Shown here: piece by piece, positions 49,191-60,557 of the stretch
Layout: each line of letters starts with the position of its first letter
Position numbering within the stretch: position 1 is the stretch's first letter
Source of the DNA: Zerene cesonia
Taxonomy: Eukaryota > Arthropoda > Insecta > Lepidoptera > Pieridae
Assembly: GCF_012273895.1 (NCBI RefSeq)
Contig: NW_024045132.1
Span: forward strand, 434,001 to 498,000
Length of the DNA stretch: 64,000 nt
Direction of reading: 5' to 3'
The notes under the pieces: generated by a model
The model's input: only the letters and a program-made list of their open reading frames with translations
What the model was told of the DNA's origin: nothing
Databases searched by the model: none
Position numbers and translations under genes: made by a program

Positions 49191-51924
49191 ATGACTAATG
49201 AAAATTATTTTCACGAAAATAAACATTCCAACGCATTAAATTACATTTTAAGTTGGTTTTTATGTGTTGTGGGTTTTCTGACCCGTGAGAAATAGCTACC
49301 TACTATTAAGGAAGTGTTGCTCGTTCTTTCATCTCACCATTATATTTTCGACCATGGTTCCTATATTATGTGACCGAGCTCCAAAGGTGATGTATTATGA
49401 TGATTCAAAATCGTTTGTAACGGAAGTCTTGTTGAATAAATATGGTAATTCTAATGTTAAAATTATGCAGTAAGAATCTTATAGTCATCCACTCAATCTC
49501 ACTTGGCTCGTTTTTCAGGCGCTAGTGTTTCGGTCCTGAAGATTTTAAACATTTTCGCTTAGTATTGACGGCCTACATTTGTCGTAGCATCCGGGACAAA
49601 AATGTGGATGTACTTGCCTTAATCTTATATAGACATTTCTATTAAGAAGAAAACAGTAGCACGTTTTTATGTTACATTACAATAACATTTTAACCTGTAT
49701 GTATTTTTAATCTTGGCAATAAAACGAAACAATTACTGTATTTTGACAGTTAGTTGGAACTTGGGCAGCTGTTTTGTGACAGTTTGTCAAGGCATGTCAA
49801 AGTGGAGGGCCTTGAAGTTTGAAATCTGATTTCTGAAGAAGTCTAAAAGTTTTTAAAACTAGTTTTCGAAGTAACTACTTTTAATTTTCTGCAGTTATCG
49901 TCCTCCATTATAAATACAAACTGGAAAGAAAATATTATACATCTTACTCAATGGTTTTCTTAATTTAATATTAAAAATAAAATGACTTATACTATTTCCA
50001 TAATAAAATTGGTTGCATTCCTGGTACGTATAATTTATACGGTGGTAATCATGAATAGAATATATGTAATTATATTTGCAAATTACTTTTTTCATTATAG
50101 GATTTGTTGGCGGTTGGCCTTATAGTGCCATTAATACCCAATCATGTGCGGCAAATGGGAGGGAATCAATTATATATTGGCCTACTTGGTTCAATGTATT
50201 CGGGATTTCAGTTGGGATCGGGACCACTTATAGTAAGTACATATTGTTAAATTCCCTGATAATAATATAATTGGATAGTAGAAAGAATAAGGAATAATTA
50301 ATTTATTTTTTCAGGGCAGTTTAAGTGACTTGAAAGGGTGTCGAAATATATTAATTTACACTTTATTAATATGTTCCACAGCTTATGTGGCTTTGGGATT
50401 GACTACTTCTGTCATAGTTATAATCATCTTGAGAGCAATACTAGGTAATGTTTTAATATTCTTGGTATCCCTTACTGTTTGATTCATTGTCCTTATATAT
50501 TTCATAAGATTAAGACATATCACTGCATATAATCTATTCAATAATTAAATATTAGCGAATAGATATGCAGTGCCTATAATCTATTGACCTTGTAGAATTA
50601 TATTATTTGATTAGATGTTATAATATGTGAATTTTTTGACCTGATGGAAAAATTGTTTATTGAAATATTTATATTCAAGGCTCATAGTACTGAAAATGTT
50701 TTCAAGTTGACACTGGGTATGTAGGTTATCAAAAGTAACTAAAAAGTAAACTATTGTATCTACAAGTACACTATCAATATTTTATCAGCATTTGTTTTTC
50801 TACATAATAAAACTACAAGTCAAGAGGTAAAGTTCAATATTTTTAGTGAACCAAATATAAAAAATTTTGTGGATATACCATTTGATCATTTTATTGTTTT
50901 GAAATAATTTTCAGGGTTATTCAAGCAAACACAATTATTGACAAAGGCCCTGGTCCCTGAATACGAAAAGGATGAAAAAAAACAATCTGTTATTTTTGGG
51001 AAGATGGCTGCTATTTCTGGAATGGGGATGACTTTAGGTCCTGTTATTGGAGGACATATAGCGGAAGATTTTCCAGAAAATGGATTTTTCTATATATCTT
51101 TAATTGTCGCAACTGTGTTTATTGTGAATGCAGGTAAATTTGAGTTATCACATCTCTTAGTATAAATTTGTAATATGAATATAAAGTGAAACAATTACTT
51201 GATTGATATAATACTTACAGGTTGTGTCAATATGCTGCCAAAGACCAGCATCAAGATAAAGAAAAATGCTGCAAAGAAAAATCCAGAACACAATTTTTTG
51301 CAACTAATATATTTTAATAGTAAACAATCTGTTGAAGAATTAACAAAAGTTGAATGGTCACAATATTGGGACATGTTTATTTTTAAGGCACTTTTGGGTT
51401 TCTCTATGGGTGTATATTACTCAAATTATGCATTATACTTAAAAACACAGTATGACCTTACACCTAAACATGTGGGTTATGTAATATCCTTACAAGGTAT
51501 AATAGGTGCAGTATCTAGTTTTTCCATGGGATATATAAATAGTTATTATCCCAATGACCAGGACTTCAGTGTAAGAAATTATCATGTGTTTTTACTTCTT
51601 TCAATTTCAATATTAGGGCTATGTTTGTCATATAACATATTTATTTACACTTTATGGTTAGTTCCAATGTCTATTGGAAATGCTGTAGGTAGATTGGTTA
51701 CTCTAGAAATGATATTGAGGAAGAAGGATAAGGAACATAAGGGTACTTTAATAGGTGCGTCTAATAGTATTGCATCTTTATCAGGTGTGCTCTCACCGAT
51801 GGCTGCTGGTTTGATAGGTCACTATCTGGGTGTTAAGTATGTTATATATGCATCATTATCATCCAATGTTTTAGCACTTGTTTTGAGTTATCGTTATAAA
51901 TCAAGACATCAAAAAGTGGAATAA
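49191..51924 (+). CDS. MFSD9: MFSD9-like major facilitator transporter (exon 1 donor anomalous)
   Basis: Twelve-helix type major facilitator membrane transporter of unknown substrate. Exons: 49191-49280, 50101-50232, 50315-50444, 50915-51133 and 51221-51924. These total 424 residues. Helix 1 spans residues about 20-40 across the first junction (V-V-G-F-L then D-L-L-A-V-G). The loop 2-3 signature G-S-L-S-D-L-K-G-C-R is at about 75-84. An S-x-M-G-M-T-L-G-P-V-I-G-G segment is the family motif in helix 5. Exons 2 to 5 have normal GT-AG borders. Exon 1 does not: after codon CTG (49278-49280) come ACCC and only then GTGAGA, so splicing at that donor would shift the frame. Exon 1 is accepted because its 30 residues continue helix 1 exactly as in the family. 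AATAAA is at 51948-51953. An internal TGACA cluster at 49742-49800 could mark a second start site. Confidence 0.85.
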
Positions 51925-51947
51925 CACATATACAAATTACGAGTACA

Positions 51948-51979
51948 AATAAATGTTATAAACATTCCAGCATTTTATT
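51948..51979. terminator. facing polyadenylation signals of MFSD9 and PET100
   Basis: AATAAA at 51948-51953 serves the plus strand. The reverse complement tttatt at 51974-51979 serves the minus strand. Cleavage downstream of each would make the two 3' ends overlap. Confidence 0.5.
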
Positions 51980-52072
51980 TCATTTAAAAAGAAAAACTTT
52001 GGTAAAACTTCCCGTATATTTAATTAACTCTATATTAAATTAACAGAACTAACACTAAGAGTTATACTTGAA

Positions 52073-52288
52073 TCAGTCCTCAAGGGATTGCATTTGCTTT
52101 TTTCTCATGTCCTTGATGAGTTGCTGGAAAGCCTCCTTGTCCTTTACATTTTCTGGTGGAAATATTTGCCGTTTAGTATTCGTGACCCACTCTTCAAAGT
52201 ATACAGGCTGATTGAAGAAGAAGAACAAAGCCACTGGAAAGGATGTATACATGGCCATTCTTGCTACTTCCAGTTTCCAGTTACCCAT
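52073..52288 (-). CDS. PET100: PET100-like cytochrome c oxidase assembly factor
   Basis: Small inner-membrane protein needed for assembly of cytochrome c oxidase (complex IV). One intronless 71-residue frame from the ATG at 52286-52288. Residues 1-12 hold the L-E-x-x-R-M start typical of the family. Residues about 11-28 form a single membrane helix (F-P-V-A-L-F-F-F-F-N-Q-P). Then come the conserved F-E-E-W and K-R-x-I-F-P-P-E segments and a charged lysine- and glutamine-rich tail. Length equals that of animal PET100 (about 73). The open frame extends upstream without another convincing ATG near a start context. The gene is tail-to-tail with MFSD9, 148 bases apart. A cgacacatgacaactgacag cluster at about 52412-52431 marks the likely promoter. 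Confidence 0.9.
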   Translation of the reverse strand: MGNWKLEVARMAMYTSFPVALFFFFNQPVYFEEWVTNTKRQIFPPENVKDKEAFQQLIKDMRKKQMQSLED

Positions 52289-54599
52289 AGTGCGTTCTTT
52301 GTGAATGTATAATAAAACAAATGTGCTCAAGGTTATTTCCTGATATAATAAAAAAAATATTTTCAAACAAGATTTTAATTTATTCAATCTAGATTGAGCA
52401 GAAATATCAAACGACACATGACAACTGACAGCTGATAGACCAAAGCAAATATAGATTATATAATAGGGCAAAGCATGTTACTTTCCACAGACTGTTTTTA
52501 ATTTGGTACCTATATTACCTACCTTATGAAGTACATGCATGTTTTTTATGTGATAGATTTAAATTTTTTATAATTGTAATAATAAATAAAACACCATTGC
52601 TCATTACGTTAGTGATGTTTTGAAAGTTGAACCAACCTCAATTTTTTTATAGGACCAATCAAAAACCAATATCATACAAGAATAGTAGAGATAGTAAAAT
52701 AAAGGTTAAAATAATACATATACCTAATCGTGACGTACATACATGTATGTCACATTCAATTAAAAGAAGTACCTTATAAAGCTAAAAATAGTGATCCTTC
52801 TTCGAATTACACGTATATTTTTTATTCTGAAAACGCTTTAAACATGTAATGCTTTTAAATCGCTATTAAAAAGACTTAAGTTATTGTCATAAATTTTAAA
52901 TGTTCAGTGTAGTTGTGCTTTGATCGTTTTCATGAACGCAAAAAACAGTGACTGGCATCACGTAGTTTTTATTTGTTTGCAAAAAAACTCTTCACTTATG
53001 TGGTTTTTGCCTCTTCTAAAATACTTTAAATTAAATTCGCAGCAATTTTGCATGTTACATACAAATAAAGGTTTAAGTGCTTCTGCGGCCGCATATAGAG
53101 TGTTGCTCTGCTCGTTAACCTTTTTAAAAATGTAGCCTATCTTTTATAATGTTTCGTTCTATAGTCAAGGAGGTTCAAAAATCAAAAACGTAAATCAAAT
53201 CATAATTGTATGACTATAATAAAAGTGTTTAAATGTAATGATACTATGTATGTATTCTAATTTAAGAAATCGCTCTGTTTAATTTGTGCATGCTATGTTA
53301 ACCTTTAATTATTTGTTACTTTTTCGCAAGAATATTTGTTATAATATACTATTTATACTTAAAAATCACTGTAAACAAATGTTGGATGACCAAATAAATA
53401 TATAAAAATAAAAAGGGTGCGTGTGGTTTAAAACCACCAACGTATTATTCTAACTCTATTCTGAATTATTTTGTGGTTCAAAACAATTTCCGATTGTATT
53501 GCATGGTTTACCTACATAGTAGGTAAATGGTACTTTAATAAAATGAGTTTTATTGTTTATTTTCTTGAGAACTTAACCATTAAGTTGGTAAAAAAAGTTT
53601 ATCAGTTAAGTGATTTGCATTAATTTCGTAAAAGACCGAAAATTGTATCGATGATCTTATTACCCTCCCCCCTCCTTCACCTCATAAATCTGAAGCCAAG
53701 ATTTTATTTAAAATTTAATTTTTGAAGTGAAACTTCTTTAGAATCGTTGTGATTTCAAACCTGATGCAACGGAAAAACGACAGGTAAGAGACAGAAATAC
53801 AAAAATGTGTAGAATGAAGCCGGCAAAGAATGAGACAGAAATATACATACTATTTTATTCATTCTTTTGACGATTTATTGAAGTTTCACTTCTATCGTGT
53901 GTGAATCGCACACACACCTTTTTTTTTTAAATACTAAGTGCATTGTATTTATTTTAAATAGAAAAAAAATGCCACTCTAAATGTTAGACAGAAGGTAAGA
54001 AAGTACGTACTTCATGTAAAAGGACTATTAATGCACTATCCATGAATATCACAACATTCAACCCTGCTATAAGTTAGATACATAAAGATGTCCTTTTTGT
54101 GCGGAAATAATTGATCACCGGTTATGCAAAGTTTAAAGTATCCATTTAATATGATACTTAGATACGCTTATAAATTGTCAGATTACTGTGGATGTCCATT
54201 ACTTTCAAACCCTCGAGTTAAATTAATAAATATAATATCTAATGGTAATCTGCTACTGAGAGCAGCTGTATCTTCAACATGATACGTGATAATACCAAAC
54301 TTTGGGTTATAATTTTATTTTAGGTTTATATTGATTGTAAGAAATATAGCCCTAGCTAGATAAAATAAATCCAGATATTGAAACAAGTTACAAGTTAACA
54401 TAAATTTTGAAAACCCCTGACTCCATTTTGTTTCGTAGTTTTTTCATTGTCTACTATAGCCAAGCTTATACCCATTAGTTACGGGTATCAAACCCATAGC
54501 AAACGGGTACCTTTCACCGATTTTCATTTTAAATACCTAAGAAAACCACCGACTTATGCAAATTCAAAATAAAAAAAAAACAATCAAGTTAAACACACA

Positions 54600-54755
54600 C
54601 ATGTATGTGGTAGTCGAGCGCGCTTCGGCACTAATTGGGCCAGCTCGCACCGGGGAAGTACCACACCCCCCCAGAAGACCGGCGTGAAATAGCATTCTTG
54701 TGTGTTTTGTTCGGTGTGTGGGGGAGCCGGAGGACCATATCCTTTTCCTTTCCCA
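54600..54755 (+). repeat. SINE/LINE-tail repeat copy 3 (3'-truncated)
   Basis: Well conserved 5' half ('tcgagcgcgcttcggcac', 'ccagctcgcaccggggaag', 'gaccggcgtgaaatag', 'gtgggggagccgg'). It stops abruptly at the hairpin beginning at 54755. Confidence 0.75.
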
Positions 54756-54799
54756 CAGCTGTAACATATATTTTCTTTTAAAATATATGTTACAGCTGT
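54755..54799. repeat. perfect hairpin, 20-bp arms with 5-base loop
   Basis: Left arm 54755-54774 (acagctgtaacatatatttt) and right arm 54780-54799 are exact reverse complements around ctttt. It forms the precise border between the SINE copy and the following unknown segment. Confidence 0.9.
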
Positions 54800-55080
54800 T
54801 GCTGTACATTCTATTGGAAGCTGAAATATTCGTTTGCCCATACTTGAAATAAAAATCCCACATCGGTAGGAGCGGGTCTGTGATCATTGCGGATGATATT
54901 AGGTACCTGTCTACTCTTGGATAGGATTGCAACCGTAATAACACGGAACGCTAGGGAATGCATTACGTTTGCATTACCTATCAGATGCCGTGCGGGCGGA
55001 ACGTGCCGAGTGCTAATGTAGGACCGGCACGATTCCGATTTGTTATCAACGCCATTGAAACCCGTAAGCGCTTTTATGCT
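54800..55080 (-). repeat. unclassified GC-richer segment, possible old transposon piece
   Basis: Two overlapping minus-strand frames stay open over about 250 bases (for example 54811-55116, 101 residues) without recognisable homology. Composition differs from the flanks and it touches a SINE and a hairpin. I read it as repeat-derived rather than a gene. Confidence 0.35.
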
Positions 55081-56699
55081 TTTCACATTAAAATTAAGTA
55101 GATGAGACTTGTTCATGTCTGCACTGATTCAGAAGTGAGATCATGCTTTTATGCTAAATATATTAAACGATAAAGATAAAAAGCTTATAAAAACGCCAAG
55201 ATCATATTGTAATAGTTTGTGAATCAAATATCTAGTGCATCCTGAAAAATAATATCATTGCCCATTATATTGCAAGACCATACTCTGATCATGTTATGAT
55301 GTTAATATTATTAAATAAAACCCTATACATAATCTGCCTACTCAGTTCAAATCGACATTGAAGCTTTTGTTATGTATATTCCTGTGGTATTAGACGCCAC
55401 AGGGGTCGGTGTTAATACAAATTAGACCGATTTCAATTTGTAATACATATTGCATAATACTTTGGAAAACTGAATTATTCATGTTGCATTAAACAGACGG
55501 CTAAGATGAAAGATAAAACTTTATAATATTGGGAATAATAACAACTGTAGCCGAGCCAAGGTGTAGACGTTTATGTTGAAATTATTTGTTACAATTCACG
55601 CTATATTCTAAACAAGCTATCAATCAAGGCTGCCTTCCGATAAATAATCTAAAAAAAATGTATCGATTAAAGATTGTATTTTGTTTAACATTCTTATTTT
55701 ATATGCATTGTCATACAAATATATCGTGACATGATACTAATAATTTATTATATTAAACTTGTTAGTTCATCTCTATTTACCCCAGAAAAATATACTGAAT
55801 ACCTATGTATAATTGACCGAAATACATAGTATCATTACACTATATTACTTTTGTTTCCTTTTCTGATATAGATGTACTTACAGCATTTTTACTTTAACGT
55901 TGCTAGTACTCAGGTATAGTATTTTATTAGCTATACTTCTAACCAAAACCGTATTATATCAAAATTTTAATGCAATCACAGAGACTGCTAGTAATAAAAA
56001 TATTCGATTTTAATCCTTGGGGAATCAACAAGGAAGTTAACTGTTATGGTGTAATTTTAGCCAAGAGCGAAGATCGTAAGCGACCATAATAAACTCTAAT
56101 GCTTTTTACTTCTCCTTAACGCATAGTGATTTAAAACCCGTTACATTGCCCTACGCTACATATAAAAATAATTTATAGTTAAAGAGTAAATAAACATGCT
56201 AAATAACTTTTAAATGTAAAATCGTTTGACGTTTCACATTAATTACAAATTGAGGATATTAGAAATGACGGTGTTTGAATGTGTTCAATATTATTTTGAT
56301 AGGTTTTTAATTTGCATCTTGTTGGGTCAGCTTCTTTTGATATTCAAATTGGTGTTTCAATCGGATCCATCATCTCGGATTATAATGAACCGTGGAATGA
56401 CAAACTACCCTATTTCATCAACGCCCACAGGTTGTCACAGCAATCTATGGGAACGTAATAATATTACGTTCTGGCTTATAGTGAATAGTTTCGTTATTTT
56501 AAATTATTTTAGACATGAAATAGAAACGTGATATGTAAAACCCTGACTTGATTTTTATGACATAATATTACATCATTTTATGGTGGAATTATCTATACTA
56601 ATTAAATAAACCTGAAGAGTTTGTTCAAATATATTTTATTTGAACGCGCTATTCTCAAGACCGATTTCAAGAAAGTTGTTACCTATTGGATATTCAACT

Positions 56700-56895
56700 T
56701 TTTTTTATGTCATAGTCAGCAATGGAGGTGGTGGGTCGCCTACTACCTACCACCACCATGAACATTTGGAGAGGCGTAAGGTCGATTGCATTTACGCTTC
56801 TACAAATGGATTGCCGACTTAAAGTTGGAAAGGCATTAAGAAAGGATTGACGAGAGGAATAAAGGAAAAGACTGGGAAGGGTAAGGAAAAGGACA
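56700..56895 (-). repeat. SINE/LINE-tail repeat copy 4, reverse
   Basis: Reverse-oriented 3' half of the same family: a poly-T start, 'tgtcatagtcagcaatgg', and the purine-rich 'aaggaaaagactgggaaggg' that mirrors the pyrimidine tract of the forward copies. Confidence 0.6.
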
Positions 56896-58014
56896 AATTT
56901 CAATCACGTACCTACCTACACTTGTACACTTCTTGGGAAGTGAACCTTTTTTGCGAAGAAGTGTACCTACCTTCTTGGGTTTGTCTTCAAAACCCGCAAC
57001 TGCCAAGTAAAAAGAATAATATGTATCTTGTAATATTCATGTATTTTTGACATGAAACTGGTCGCTAAAATATAAATGGAAATGGAAATAAAAAAAAAAT
57101 TAAAACCCTCTGCATCCGACAATAAAGGCCTTATTTTTTTGTGCGCATAATGTAATGGCACAGTCCAAAATATCAAAAGGAAACGAATTGGCCGGGGCAC
57201 CTCGATATAGACCAGGTAGAATTCCAATTATTAACAGAATTTTTTTCTTTCTTATAATTATAAGTAGTCTCGCGATTTCAGATTGTTGATGTTGATAAAA
57301 CCATACTTAATTAGCGCCCCCGAGCAGTTTTTTTTTGTGAGACTTTATGTAATGAGCACTACACTAAATTATTACACTCAATAACATTAGCTACACTAAA
57401 TTTGGTAGAATTAATTAACTCGTAACTGAATTTACAAAATTTGTCTACTTTTTGCGTTAGGAAGGTTTAGAATAAAAAGGGAAGAAATCTTAAATCTTAA
57501 ATCTTAATACGCATTCATTTTCTGCTACTACCTAAATTTAGGAAAGTGTGATCAGAAGCCTTTTATTTCTAAAATTGCTTTAAATTTAAAAACTAAATTA
57601 AGGGTAATGTTATAAACTCATTACACAGTACACACCTTTATACCTAAGAAGGTATTTTATGTTCGCATTAAACCAACGCCGCTTTACGTTTTCTGTGGTT
57701 CTTGCGTCGTTTAAAAAAGAAGGCGCTAAACTCTAAATATTATTATTGCGAATGTCAAATGATGACAGACAACACTAGCGTGCAGATTTAGTTTTTAAAA
57801 GTGTCGAACTTGGGACCTAACATTCTCCAAATAGAAAAATATTAAACCGGATTATTAATAAGCAAGAAAAGTAAAACAAAGAACTGTGATATAAATAAAT
57901 AATATATCACTTATTAATTTAAGTTTTCAGATTGCATAAATTATTTAATTATTACAAAATGATATTTTTTAATTTATATGCTTAGCGTTTGTGATATATT
58001 TTTAAACCTGCAGA

Positions 58015-59732
58015 ATGCGTCCTCTCAAACAATCTATTGTTGACGATATTGTTAAAGAGTGTTTGGAAACGTATAGCAAATTGCCAAAAACAGGAAAACC
58101 AGTGGAAAATGAATGGACTGTGCTGTCATGTGTTATTCAATATGATATGAACAGAAATGACTATAAGGTTATAGCTTTAGGAACAGGATCAAAATGTATC
58201 GGAGCAAGCAAAATGTCTCCAAATGGTAATATATTAAATGATAGCCATGCAGAAATTATTGCAAGACGTGGATTTCTGTTGTATCTTTATGATAATATCG
58301 AGCAGTGTTTACAAAATAAAAGTTCTATTTTTGTTTTAAACAGTTCAATGTGTACACTGAAACCAAATATTGATTTTGTTTTCTATTCATCGCAGTTACC
58401 TTGTGGTGATGCATCAATTATTCCAAAAGTGGAAACATTGGATGATCAAGTTGGAGACATAATATGTTCTAGCAAAAGAGCAGCCATTGGAGACGTAGAT
58501 GATGATTATAATTGTAAAAAGTCTAAAATCAATGACATACATAGAACAGGTGCAAAATGTTTAGAAAATTCAGTTCAAGATCCAAAATTACCAGGAAAGG
58601 ACTACCATCTCTTAGGTCAAGTGAGAACCAAGCCCGGCAGAGGTGATAGAACACTTTCTATGTCATGTAGTGACAAAATAGCTCGCTGGATACATTCAGG
58701 TATTCACGGAAGCCTGATTGATATGCTTTTATTGGAGCCAATATACATAAACCATTTTATATTTGGTGCTGAAGTTCCTTATTGTGAAGAAAGTTTGAAA
58801 AGAGCATTTTTTACTAGAAACATTACCAATACTGCAAAGCTAAATTCTGTTCCATGTATTTATCAAAGTACACTTCCATTTCCACATATAAGATCTGAAG
58901 AAGCCAAAAAACCTGCACCAAGCAGTATAATTTGGAGAAGCAATGGGTGGGTATCTTAAATAATAGAATTCTCATTAGAATTAATTTAATCCAATTTTTG
59001 TTGGTTGGTTTGGTTATTTGAAAATCGTATCAGTACTTTATTAAAGCGGGATGATATGATTTATGGATATTAAAATTTTATGCTTATACTCATAAATACA
59101 AAAGAAACTAATTAAATGCAAGAAAAAAAATTGATTTGGAAAATGGAGAACTGGAAGTTTTCCTATTCATTTTGTTTTGCTTTGAGGTTAAGTGAAGTCC
59201 CGTGTCCCCTACTGGGGTATGGGGCAGATGATGCTCATCTGTTTCACTGATTGATTTTCTTTACAGACAAGTAGGTCAGCCTTCTGTGTCCTGCCAGACT
59301 AATATATAATAGATTTTTTGGTAAAAATAGAATTTTTAAGAAATGTGTGCAGAAATTCGTGCATCATTTTCTGCTCATCATGTTATCTTTATAAAATATT
59401 TCTTTTAAAAATTGCCTTTGTCTTGTTATAGATCATTTGAGGTGGCTGTACAAGGAAAGAAATTGGGGGTGACAAAGAAAAATGAAAATATACTTGGCAA
59501 CTACTTAAGTATTTGTAAATTCAATTTATTTAAAAAATTTCAAAGTATTTTAAATGAAAATGAGGAATGGAAACAAAGAGTTTGTGGAAGTGACCAAGTA
59601 GAAAACACACCATATAATGAAATGAAAAGGAAATCCACAAGGTACATCTATCGTTGGAATGAAGTTAAAGAGTCATTTTTTAAAATATGGACTAGAAAAC
59701 CAGATATATTCACATTTAAGGTGATGAGCTGA
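58015..59732 (+). CDS. ADAT1: tRNA-specific adenosine deaminase 1
   Basis: Converts adenosine 37 of eukaryotic tRNA-Ala to inosine, a zinc-dependent reaction. Two exons, 58015-58946 and 59432-59732, join in phase (GG at the donor plus A of the next exon makes glycine) to 410 residues. The deaminase core is complete: H78-A-E80 (zinc ligand and proton shuttle), P-C130-G-D (zinc ligand) and S-C218-S-D-K (zinc ligand) after the family's K-P-G-R-G-D segment. Next comes an editing-domain helix with L-L-E-P-I-Y. The donor GTGGGT is weaker than GTATCT three bases on, but only the former keeps the frame open. The first ATG of the frame is used. The 485-base intron carries an interspersed repeat. A TGACA cluster lies about 250 bases upstream. 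Confidence 0.93.
59185..59305 (+). repeat. short interspersed repeat in the ADAT1 intron
   Basis: 'gtcccgtgtcccctactggg', 'ggggcagatgatg' and 'aagtaggtcagccttctgtg' form a unit that I recognise as frequent in lepidopteran genomes. Non-coding; family unnamed. Confidence 0.55.
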
Positions 59733-59885
59733 ATATTTTATTGAAAACAATATATAATGTATTATTATATGTTGGTTTTACTTTTGTATAGAATTATGCT
59801 GGAGACTATACTACACATGCTAGATTATAAGAGCACTTGGACATATTCCATTATGTCTAACATAGATAGGTCAGGTTTTTTTATG

Positions 59886-60145
59886 TGGGAGTCAAGCTAG
59901 GTTAGCTTGCAGCGGTGAATTACCACACCGCCACAGAAAACCGGCTTGAAATAGTAGCATGCTACTGTGTTCTATACTGTAAGTGGGGGAGCCGAAGGCT
60001 GTGTCCTTTTCCTCATCCTTCCCAGTCCAATCCTTATATTTACCGGGCAGGGTATTTGCAGTCTTTAACTCGTGAATGTTAATTGGAATTGGTGATCAGT
60101 TACCATCAGGCAAATCACCACCTCAGTTGCCCATATGACATAAAA
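59886..60145 (+). repeat. SINE/LINE-tail repeat copy 5
   Basis: A diverged but nearly full copy: 'gcagcggtgaattaccacac', 'accggcttgaaatag', 'gtgggggagccg' and 'gatcagttaccatcaggc', ending in an A run. Confidence 0.65.
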
Positions 60146-60344
60146 AGGGGTCAATCGTTTGGAGGCCAAGGGGCGAGACGCGGTAGGAACGAGCCCGAAC
60201 TATATAATACGACATTATTTAGGACGAGGTGTTTTTAATGTTTGTACCTTAACTCATTATTGGTATCATATTATAGTGATTATATCACGCTCAGTATATC
60301 GTGTTCAAGAGTGGGTGTTTTCTTGATTACTGTTATATTTACCA

Positions 60345-60515
60345 TTATTTAGTTGTGACAACCGTGTCATTTTTCGACTTTTCATATGACTTCGATGGCG
60401 AACTACTAAATGTTTTTCCTTTTAGCTTATGCCGGTGGCGGTCTTTGTCTAAGAAAAAATAAAAAGCTGGCTGTATCACTGTCAAGAATCCTATTTCCAG
60501 ACACAAAAATACCAT
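60345..60515 (-). CDS. small single-pass membrane protein candidate
   Basis: I do not recognise this ORF. From the ATG at 60513-60515 it gives 56 residues. Residues 1-22 are a hydrophobic helix (M-V-F-L-C-L-E-I-G-F-L-T-V-I), followed by D-K-D-R-H-R-H-K-L-K-G-K and a serine- and lysine-rich tail. The frame is open 14 codons further upstream without another ATG. The positive-after-helix layout suggests a small membrane protein, or an exon of one. It is convergent with ADAT1. No splice signals were firmly placed. Confidence 0.4.
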   Translation of the reverse strand: MVFLCLEIGFLTVIQPAFYFFLDKDRHRHKLKGKTFSSSPSKSYEKSKNDTVVTTK

Positions 60516-60557
60516 ACCAAAACTCTTAATTCTAAAATTGCTTATATATAACAACAA

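Larger units (their letters stand above)
52289..58014. other. gene-poor stretch between PET100 and ADAT1
   Basis: No supported gene. It contains the PET100 promoter side, SINE-family copies at 54600-54755 and 56700-56895, a perfect hairpin at 54755-54799, a GC-richer unknown segment at 54800-55080 and the ADAT1 upstream region with a TGACA cluster at 57752-57770. Confidence 0.5.

Noticed and set aside
49285..49473. 62-codon plus ORF in MFSD9 intron 1, protein-like after its internal methionine
   Set aside because: It cannot be joined in frame to MFSD9 exon 2 and has no recognised family; kept only as a thought for an alternative first exon.
54564..54944. 126-codon minus ORF
   Set aside because: It runs through a SINE copy, a hairpin and an unknown repeat; a composite accident.
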